The notes below the pieces were generated by a model. The model was not told where the DNA came from and ran no database searches. It was given only the letters and a program-made list of their open reading frames with translations. From the NCBI GenBank assembly GCA_030628805.1, contig DAOVQG010000090.1, positions 1 to 14,907 of the forward strand: a DNA stretch of 14,907 nucleotides, given 5' to 3'. The stretch is from JAGMDK01 sp023128695 (GTDB lineage: Bacteria > Planctomycetota > Phycisphaerae > UBA1845 > Fen-1342). A program made the translations under genes and the position numbers. Positions within the stretch are counted from its first letter, which is position 1; the number at the start of each line of letters is the position of its first letter. This document shows positions 6,699 to 12,101 of this stretch, in pieces.

Positions 6699-6733
6699 AC
6701 TCAGCTTTCAGCGGTCAGCACTCAGCTTTCAGC
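6699..6733. repeat. Short AGCnnTC heptamer repeat between convergent genes
   Basis: About four heptamer units (AGCTTTC, AGCGGTC, AGCACTC, AGCTTTC) lie just after the NTPase stop (6694-6696). They run into the HAD hydrolase gene, whose stop codon (6722-6724) and last codons (Ala-Glu-Ser) are made of repeat sequence. Only one orientation is present, so no long hairpin forms here, unlike the other three loci of this family. Confidence 0.8.
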
Positions 6734-7411
6734 CAGGCTCTTCAATCCCATCAGATCGTCGCATTCGTAATCCGGCTTGTGGGTATCGATGTGGCCGATG
6801 TCGTGGATGCGATGCGCGCGGTTGATCCAGACGCTGCGCAGGCCGGCGAGCAACGCGCCGCCGACGTCGCTGTGCAGCGAATCGCCCACGTGCAGGACGC
6901 GCTCGCGCCGCCAACTCGTCAGCCGCAAGGCGTCCTCGAAGATCGTCCGATCCGGCTTGTACGAGCGGGCGTCCTCGGACGTGACCAGGCCGGCCACGCG
7001 AATGTCGTGCAGCGCGAGCGCCGCCTCGACATCCGCCCGGTCGGCATTCGAGACGATACAGATCGGCGGGCGAAACGCGGACAGGAACTCCTTGACCTCC
7101 GGCTGCAACGGCGGGTTCTGCCAGTACGCGGACAGGCGCGAGACATACGGGGCCGGATCGATCTCGACGCCGAGCGCGGCCATCGTTTCAATCAGCGTCT
7201 GGGCCTCGAGGTCGAACAGGTTCAGGAAGCCGTCGTTGTTGTGGAAGTCCATGGCGTGGAAGAAGCGCTCGCCCCAGGTGATGCTGAGCTCATGAGCCGA
7301 AAGCTTGACGCCGGTATCCTTGACGATCTCGCGGCACGTCGCTTCGACGGCGGCCCGATCGCCGGTGGTGATAGTGCCGTACATGTCCATGAAGACGCCG
7401 TCGAGTTCCAC
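6722..7411 (-). CDS. HAD-superfamily hydrolase (phosphatase or 2-haloacid-dehalogenase-like)
   Basis: A 229-residue cytoplasmic hydrolase with the four HAD motifs. Motif I is DMYGT (Asp9 nucleophile), motif II is CIVSNAD near residue 121, motif III is the Lys of SYKPD, and motif IV is VGDSLHSDVGGA. Motif I reads D-x-Y-G-T, with Tyr where most phosphatases have a second Asp. This form is seen in L-2-haloacid dehalogenases and some related HAD proteins, so the reaction cannot be assigned; phosphoglycolate-type phosphatase remains possible. I choose the GTG at 7411, which follows AGGAGG (7422-7427), because it places motif I at the usual distance from the N-terminus. A longer in-frame reading to 7651 adds 80 residues that run through a palindromic repeat. 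The last codons come from a heptamer repeat. Confidence 0.87.
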   Translation of the reverse strand: MELDGVFMDMYGTITTGDRAAVEATCREIVKDTGVKLSAHELSITWGERFFHAMDFHNNDGFLNLFDLEAQTLIETMAALGVEIDPAPYVSRLSAYWQNPPLQPEVKEFLSAFRPPICIVSNADRADVEAALALHDIRVAGLVTSEDARSYKPDRTIFEDALRLTSWRRERVLHVGDSLHSDVGGALLAGLRSVWINRAHRIHDIGHIDTHKPDYECDDLMGLKSLAES

Positions 7412-7421
7412 GTGTGCGCTT

Positions 7422-7427
7422 CCTCCT
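7422..7427 (-). promoter_or_regulatory. Ribosome-binding site fixing the GTG start of the HAD hydrolase
   Basis: Perfect AGGAGG on the minus strand, 10 bases before GTG at 7409-7411. It supports the short form of the protein over an upstream in-frame ATG. Confidence 0.75.
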
Positions 7428-7442
7428 GTTGGGGGAGGACGC

Positions 7443-7472
7443 ATTCTATCGTCGGGGACCGGCGTGGTCCAA
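7443..7472 (-). promoter_or_regulatory. Weak candidate promoter for the HAD hydrolase
   Basis: On the minus strand, TAGAAT (7443-7448, 5 of 6 to TATAAT) lies 18 bases downstream of TTGGAC (7467-7472, 3 of 6 to TTGACA). A start near 7436 would leave a short leader containing the AGGAGG. The -35 match is poor. Confidence 0.3.
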
Positions 7473-7548
7473 CGCACGTGAAAAACGACAGCCCATTCGG
7501 TAAGCGTGTTGAAAACCGCTTGCCAATAAGCCCGGACATCGGCGTTGT

Positions 7549-7672
7549 ATGTGCCACTGCTCTTGAGCAGTGTCTTCTTGGGCCGACAATGGCCCTGGCA
7601 CTGCTCTGTGAGCAGTGCGTACCTATTGATCCACGAGTATTGGATCAACACTGCTCACAGAGCAGTGGCACA
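7549..7672. repeat. Cluster of nested palindromes (CACTGCTC/GAGCAGTG family)
   Basis: Three small hairpins share the same arms: CACTGCTC-TT-GAGCAGTG (7555-7572), GCACTGCTC-TGT-GAGCAGTGC (7598-7618) and CACTGCTC-ACA-GAGCAGTG (7649-7667). The outer sequence TGTGCCACTGCTC (7550-7562) is repeated inverted at 7660-7672, so the whole 123 bp can also fold as one long stem-loop. TTGATCC (7626-7632) and GGATCAA (7642-7648) form another small palindrome inside. No ORF here looks like a gene. Confidence 0.85.
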
Positions 7673-7772
7673 CAGCCGGGCGAAGTAACCACTTTGCCCG
7701 GATTGCTTCATCACGTGTTCGATATGTTCTTCGCCGACTGATCCTAGGTGTCCAACCCACCCTTGCCTCTGC

Positions 7773-8024
7773 CTCGTCATCGCGGGATACTCGCTCCCTG
7801 ACTCGGATGCGAACAATCATCCTTTTGTCAAGGAACTCTGCTGCAACGTCAAGAACAAGATGGTCGTGGTCGTTTCACCAAGGCCAGAAGGCAGACTGCT
7901 TGAACTTGTGTGCAAGGCGAAGAAGGCGGTTGTCTGGGTGGACAAGTTCGAAGCGGCCTTTTCCCGCGAGCATGTACGGCGCTTCGGGAAAGTCATCTAC
8001 CGGGAACCGGCCTTGCGTTCATGA
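7773..8024 (+). pseudogene. Orphan C-terminal coding fragment, resembles a SIR2-like protein end
   Basis: A frame ending in TGA at 8022-8024 reads 83 protein-like residues beginning LVIAGYSLPDSDANN, with KNKMVVVVSPRPEGRLLEL in the middle and REPALRS at the end. The hydrophobic strand followed by GYSLPDSD is typical of the C-terminal part of SIR2-like (PF13289-type) proteins, where G-Y/F-S-L-P precedes a helix and a V-V-V-P strand. Upstream of about 7773 the frame turns into low-quality sequence and has no start codon or ribosome-binding site; the only in-frame ATG is internal (NKM). I read it as the remnant of a larger gene whose 5' part was lost, possibly with the arrival of the palindrome cluster. 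Assignment to the SIR2-like family is tentative. Confidence 0.5.
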
Positions 8025-8057
8025 TGCTGAGCCGGGTAGCCGGGATAGGGGTAGGGA

Positions 8058-8101
8058 AGACCGGTTGATTACCCGGTCTCCCCTCCCTCCTCTCAGAGAG
8101 G
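8058..8101. other. Hairpins downstream of metG
   Basis: AGACCGG (8058-8064) and CCGGTCT (8073-8079) form a 7-bp stem with an 8-base loop, flanked by purine-rich and pyrimidine-rich stretches that could extend it imperfectly. CCTCTC-A-GAGAGG (8089-8101) is a second palindrome. They lie 50-90 bases past the metG stop on its transcript side. Neither is followed by a T-run, so a terminator role is only possible. Confidence 0.4.
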
Positions 8102-8150
8102 GGGTTAATGGGATAGATTATAGAATTATGTGACGGGAGCGTGCCCTGCT

Positions 8151-9836
8151 TTACTCCAGAGCACCGGACTCGAGTTTCGTGAAGAGAATCGCCGGCTCGC
8201 CGAGCGCGGCGCCCGTTTGCGGCGGCGGCGGCGGCTCCCAGCGGATCGGCTCCTCAGGAAGACCCAACTGACTCAGTAGCTTGCGTGCAGAGCCCGGCAT
8301 GAACGGCCACGCCATAATCCCCAAATAGTGAATGGCATGGATACACGTAGCGATCGCGGCCCCACAATCGGCCAGATTATCCTTGCGTGACGCCCACGGC
8401 GCCCGGGTGCTGAAGTACTCGTTGCACAAGCGGGCGTAAGCCATCAGCTCTTCCAGCCCGGCCCGGAACCGGTGCCCATCCAGACAGGCCCCCACCTTCG
8501 TTAGCGCCTCTTCAGACTGGGCGAGATGGGCCCGGTCAACATTGGTCCGGGCAGCGGCGTCCGGGACCTTGCCGTCGAAATACTTGGCCGCAAACGTGAG
8601 CGTGCGGTTCACGAAATTCCCAAGCGCCGCCACTAATTCGCCGTTGTTGCGGGCGACGAACTCGTCGGGGTCGAAATCGGCCCGAGCCGTCTCCGGGGCC
8701 TGGGCCGTCAGATAGTAGCGCAGCGCGTCTGGGTCGAGCCCCTTCTTGAGGTATTCCTCGATCCACACCGGCGCGTCCGGCGGAGTGGTGCTCTTGCTGA
8801 TCTTCCGCGTCACGCCCGCGACCTTCTGGTTCAGATAGTTGTTGGCGACCACGGCGGTGGGCAGTTGGTGTCGGCCGTCGGCCATCAGCATCGCCGGCCA
8901 CGTCAGGGCGTGGAAGACGGTGTTATCTTCGCCGATGAAGTGGATGATCGTCGTCTGGGGATCGGACCACCACTGCTCATAGGCTTTCCAGTCACCTTCA
9001 TGCTCGGCACACCAGGCGGCGGTGAACGACATGTAGCCGATCGGGGCGTCGAACCAGACGTACAGCACCTTGCCCCGCGCGTCAGGGTCGTCCAACGGCA
9101 CCGGCACGCCCCAGGAGATGTCACGGGTCATCGAGCGCTCGGGCAGGCCCTGCTTGATCTGACCCAGCGCGAAATTCAGCACGCTCGGCCGCCACTGCCC
9201 CTGCTTCGACTCCAGCCACTCCTTGAGCGGCCTTTGAAAACTGTTGAGCTGCAAGTACCAGTGGGTCGTGTCGCGGACCTCGGCCGGCTGATCGGTGATC
9301 ACACTGATCGGATTCTTCAGCAGCAGCGGCTCGATCATCTGGCCGCAGTGCTCGCACTGGTCACCCGTGGCGCGGTCGAAGCCGCAGAAGTGGCACGTGC
9401 CACGCACAAAGCGATCCGGTAGAAACCGCCCGGCTTGCGGATCGTAGAGCTGCTTCGTGCGGCGTTTGGTGAAATAGCCGCGCTCGTGAATCCGTGTGAA
9501 GAATTCCTGGCTGAGACGCTCGTGCAGCTCCAGGTAGTCGGGGTGGTGCGTGCCGCCGTATATGTCGAAATCGATCAGCAGCCCGGCGAAGTCGGATTTC
9601 TGACGCTGATGGAAGTGGCCGGCGATATCTTGTGGGGTGCTGTTCTCTCGCAGGGCCGAAATCTCGATCGCCACCCCGTTGTCGTCGCTCCCGCAGATGA
9701 AGCGGACCTCGTGCCCACAGGCGCGTAGATAACGCACATAGCAGTCGGCGGGTAGATACGCACCGGCAATGTGCCCGACGTGCAAACGGTTATTGGAATA
9801 GGGCAACGCGGCTGTCACCAAGTATCGCTTAGGCAT
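8151..9836 (-). CDS. metG: Methionine--tRNA ligase (short form)
   Basis: This enzyme charges initiator and elongator tRNA-Met with methionine in the cytoplasm. The 561-residue protein shows the HIGH-type motif HVGH (19-22), an inserted zinc-binding region with Cys148, Cys151, Cys161 and Cys164 in two CxxC pairs, the conserved DAPIGYMS (263-270), GEDNTVFH (302-309) and the KMSKS-type loop KISKS (345-349). It ends in the anticodon-binding helical domain with a short proline-rich tail. The C-terminal EMAP-type tRNA-binding domain found in many bacterial MetG proteins is missing. The start at 9836 (MPKRYLVTAALPY) has GGAG 9 bases upstream. A longer in-frame reading to 10097 would translate intergenic repeats and is not credible. 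It appears to be a single-gene unit with its own promoter. Confidence 0.97.
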   Translation of the reverse strand: MPKRYLVTAALPYSNNRLHVGHIAGAYLPADCYVRYLRACGHEVRFICGSDDNGVAIEISALRENSTPQDIAGHFHQRQKSDFAGLLIDFDIYGGTHHPDYLELHERLSQEFFTRIHERGYFTKRRTKQLYDPQAGRFLPDRFVRGTCHFCGFDRATGDQCEHCGQMIEPLLLKNPISVITDQPAEVRDTTHWYLQLNSFQRPLKEWLESKQGQWRPSVLNFALGQIKQGLPERSMTRDISWGVPVPLDDPDARGKVLYVWFDAPIGYMSFTAAWCAEHEGDWKAYEQWWSDPQTTIIHFIGEDNTVFHALTWPAMLMADGRHQLPTAVVANNYLNQKVAGVTRKISKSTTPPDAPVWIEEYLKKGLDPDALRYYLTAQAPETARADFDPDEFVARNNGELVAALGNFVNRTLTFAAKYFDGKVPDAAARTNVDRAHLAQSEEALTKVGACLDGHRFRAGLEELMAYARLCNEYFSTRAPWASRKDNLADCGAAIATCIHAIHYLGIMAWPFMPGSARKLLSQLGLPEEPIRWEPPPPPQTGAALGEPAILFTKLESGALE

Positions 9837-9869
9837 GCGTCTCGTCTCCGTTCCGTGTGCAAAGAGCGA

Positions 9870-9898
9870 ATAGTATGCCTGGGGATACCGGCGTGCAA
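9870..9898 (-). promoter_or_regulatory. Candidate metG promoter
   Basis: On the minus strand, TTGCAC (9893-9898) and TACTAT (9870-9875, 4 of 6 to TATAAT) are separated by 17 bases. Transcription would begin near 9863, 27 bases before the metG start. The -35 match is modest. Confidence 0.38.
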
Positions 9899-9920
9899 CG
9901 CGCTGTCGGTGCCGGGCGTG

Positions 9921-10024
9921 CGGAAGGGAGAGCGAAGCTCCTCGGAAGGGAGGGCGAAGCTCCTCGGAAGGGAGGGCGAAGCTCCTGCTGAGCCGCGGCG
10001 CCTGGCTCGGCAGGAACCTCGCCC
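9921..10024. repeat. 22-bp unit in three tandem copies plus inverted partner
   Basis: Units at 9921-9942, 9943-9964 and 9965-9986 each start CGGAAGGGAG and end GAAGCTCCT. They differ at one base in the first copy. The last unit continues into GCTGAGCCG, and a nearly complementary stretch (TGGCTCGGCAGGAACCTCGCCC split around 10003-10024) follows, allowing a long hairpin. Translated, this repeat gives the 'GEAPAEP' peptide found in many spurious planctomycete ORFs, which supports a dispersed non-coding repeat. Confidence 0.85.
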
Positions 10025-10150
10025 ACCCTGAGAGAGGGCCGAATTCTGGAGAATGCGATGGCCCTGGTGTTATACCAGGCGGATTGGGGTCATTCATATG
10101 GGGCGGGCTCGGGTGTCGTTTCGGCCGCCGTCATTCCGGCGACTCCGCCA

Positions 10151-10340
10151 AATGTAGCGGCCGGGCTCCGTCCCGGCCGTAGGGTGATAAAGTGATAAGG
10201 TGATAAGGTGATAAGGTATGGCGGTCGCAAGGTGGTCTGGGTTGGCTAGAACGCTCCGGGTACCGCCCCCTTATCACTTTGTTACCTTATCACCTTGAAT
10301 GTACCGGCCGAATCACCGGCTGGAAGCCGGTGCCACCCAG
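10151..10340. repeat. Interrupted copy of the 85-bp GC-rich palindromic repeat
   Basis: AATGTAGCGGCCGG (10151-10164) begins the same unit seen in tandem at 14735-14907. The remainder of the unit (CCGGCCG, then ACCGGCT-GGA-AGCCGGT at 10315-10331 and GTGCCACC) resumes only at 10304. The 124 bp between are a different element. The heptanucleotide CCGGCCG occurs on both sides (10173-10179 and 10304-10310). Confidence 0.75.
10184..10293. repeat. 8-bp tandem repeat GTGATAAG with inverted partner
   Basis: GTGATAAA followed by three GTGATAAG units spans 10184-10215. The complementary series CTTATCAC, TTTGTTAC, CTTATCAC spans 10270-10293. The arms flank a 54-base unique centre and could form a hairpin. 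The element interrupts the GC-rich palindromic repeat around it. Confidence 0.85.
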
Positions 10341-10460
10341 GTCGGAGAAAACGCTTACAATCTCCTGGTCAATTCGTCGTCACGCGAACCTGCGCGGCGT
10401 CGACGAGTCAGAGAGGCATTCTCCCAGGTAAACGAGGAGAGCCCCTCGGAGCCGCATGCG

Positions 10461-11861
10461 ATGACGAAAGAGCAGAAGAAGACCGCGGAAGGGCTATTCA
10501 ACCGGCAACTACATTGGCGGTCCGTGTTGCTCCTGCTGGCGCTCGCGCTGTTGCCGATGACCATCATGTCCGTGGTGTACCTTTCCTGGCCGGGACGGCC
10601 GACTTTGCTTGAAGACGGATTCGTTGTGCCGGAGCACACCTCCGTTGCTCTCGAATGGCACAATAATATCACCGGCACGACGCGGACCGTGCCACTCGAG
10701 GCCGAGCCCGGTCAGGCCATCCGCGTGGTCGTCGGGAGTGGGCGGCCGGAGCAACAAACCATCGACGATTTGTTCCGGGCCGGGATGAAGTCGCGCGACG
10801 ACGATGTCGATCACATCCAGGAGCGTGAGCAGGTCATCAAGGAAGGGTATGGAATCTCGATCGTCGAAAACAAGCTGCTGCCGACGGGGGGGAGCCGGTT
10901 CCGTTTTCGCTATATGAAGAGCACCAGCCCGCTCATGCAGGCCCTGCGACGACGCGAAGGTCTGGATACAGTTGTGTCCGGCGTGGAGAGCGAGTTCGAT
11001 CGATTCCGGGCCTTGCTGGTGTGGGTGCGGGCAACTGCGCCCGCAGGTGTTCCGAACCCGTATCCGCGCTTCAATGCCCTCGAAATACTAGACATGACCC
11101 GAAAAGGGGAGACGAAGGCCTTCTGCGGTCAATATGCGCAAGTGCTTGTCCAGAGTTTGATCAGTCTGGGATACCAGGCCCGCTACGTGGGTCTGGAGAG
11201 TCATGAAGTGCTGGAAGTATGGAGTAATGACTATGTCAAGTGGGTCGTGCTGGATCCTTTTAATGGTTGTTACTACCGTCGCGACGGCGCGCCGTTGAAT
11301 GCTCTGGAGCTTCATAACCTGGTGTGTGAATCAAGGCTGGACGAGATTGAAACGGTGCGGCTGGATCCTGAAGTACAGAGAGACCCGCGGGAGCAACTCG
11401 GGCAGTACACGACGTTCAACGTATCCATGGTGAACGATCACCCCGAGCAGGGCCGAAGCGGGATCGAGGACGTACATTCGATGTGGCGGAGGCGCGTGTA
11501 TTGGGTTGACCAGTATACCAGGAAGCTCCCGGTCGCGGACGGCAAGCTGCGCCTGATGACCTCATTCGAGTCCGACATCTACTTTAACATCAACACGGTC
11601 AACGCCCGCTTCCGGGCCGTGGCGCCCGGGGTGGTGCTGGTGAGCTTGGAGTCCTTTACGCCCGAACTCGATCATCTTGAGCGGGCCGGCGACGACGGCT
11701 CCTGGCAGCGGGTTGCAGACCACTTTGAATGGCGGTTGGCGGAGGGCGCGAACGTGCTCCGGCTGCGGGCGGTGAACGTGCAGGGAGTTGTCGGTCCGGT
11801 GAGCGAGATCACGGTACGCTTCGAGGTCGGTTGCACCGGGTCGGATGCCATTATTAAATAG
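10461..11861 (+). CDS. Membrane-anchored transglutaminase-like protein
   Basis: The 466-residue protein has one N-terminal transmembrane helix (about 21-42), after a charged cytoplasmic tail, and a large extracytoplasmic part. A transglutaminase-like (cysteine-protease-fold) core occupies about 175-290. It has the catalytic triad in order: Cys222 in AFCGQYA, His248 in LESHEVLEVW, and Asp265 in VVLDPFNG. A C-terminal region (about 365-455) ending in LRAVNVQGVVGPVSEITVRFE looks like an Ig/fibronectin-type beta domain. It probably acts on peptide or cell-surface substrates as a protease, transamidase or similar; the substrate cannot be inferred. I start at Met 10461, preceded by GGAG 9 bases upstream. 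The open frame reaches 10299, but those 54 extra codons begin inside a repeat and lack membrane-protein features. The stop TAG at 11859-11861 touches the next repeat. Confidence 0.83.
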   Translation: MTKEQKKTAEGLFNRQLHWRSVLLLLALALLPMTIMSVVYLSWPGRPTLLEDGFVVPEHTSVALEWHNNITGTTRTVPLEAEPGQAIRVVVGSGRPEQQTIDDLFRAGMKSRDDDVDHIQEREQVIKEGYGISIVENKLLPTGGSRFRFRYMKSTSPLMQALRRREGLDTVVSGVESEFDRFRALLVWVRATAPAGVPNPYPRFNALEILDMTRKGETKAFCGQYAQVLVQSLISLGYQARYVGLESHEVLEVWSNDYVKWVVLDPFNGCYYRRDGAPLNALELHNLVCESRLDEIETVRLDPEVQRDPREQLGQYTTFNVSMVNDHPEQGRSGIEDVHSMWRRRVYWVDQYTRKLPVADGKLRLMTSFESDIYFNINTVNARFRAVAPGVVLVSLESFTPELDHLERAGDDGSWQRVADHFEWRLAEGANVLRLRAVNVQGVVGPVSEITVRFEVGCTGSDAIIK

Positions 11862-12060
11862 TAAGCATTCAGCGGTCAGCAATCAGCGATCAGCCAAAAA
11901 CCGAGCGCCGGCGACCGAATGTCACAAATAACGTGTTATTGAGAACAGCGCGGGAACATGGTCAAGGCTAGGCACCTGCTCGCCTTACATCGCGAGTGGC
12001 TGACCGCTGACCGCTGAAAGCTGAGAGCTGAGAGCTTGTTGCAAACGGGTGAACTGTTAC
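11861..12060. repeat. ~200-bp interspersed repeat, copy 2
   Basis: This copy has the same order as 8-214: GTAAGCATTC and the heptamer arm (11864-11894), core AATGTCACAAATA then GTGTTATT (11918-11940), an inverted heptamer arm (11999-12035), and a tail TTGTTGCAAACGGG then GAACTGTTAC (to 12060). The arms are nearly identical to copy 1 on the left side and more diverged on the right. Bases 11868-11880 pair perfectly with 12006-12018. It starts on the last base of the transglutaminase stop codon and ends 41 bases before the next gene. Confidence 0.85.
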
Positions 12061-12101
12061 TAAAGTAAACGTTTTGAAAACAATCATCTGAGGGTGACGA
12101 T

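Noticed and set aside
7412..7651. 80-residue N-terminal extension of the HAD hydrolase
   Set aside because: It runs through the palindrome cluster; AGGAGG before the GTG at 7411 and the position of motif I support the shorter protein.
7807..8133. 108-codon plus-strand frame
   Set aside because: Arg/Ser-rich with no family features; the neighbouring frame (7773-8024) is the protein-like one.
9837..10097. 87-residue N-terminal extension of MetG
   Set aside because: It translates the 22-bp repeats and other intergenic DNA. The family N-terminus and a ribosome-binding site are at 9836.
10299..10460. 54-residue N-terminal extension of the transglutaminase-like protein
   Set aside because: It begins inside the GC-rich repeat, has low-complexity Arg-rich sequence, and a better start with GGAG lies at 10461.
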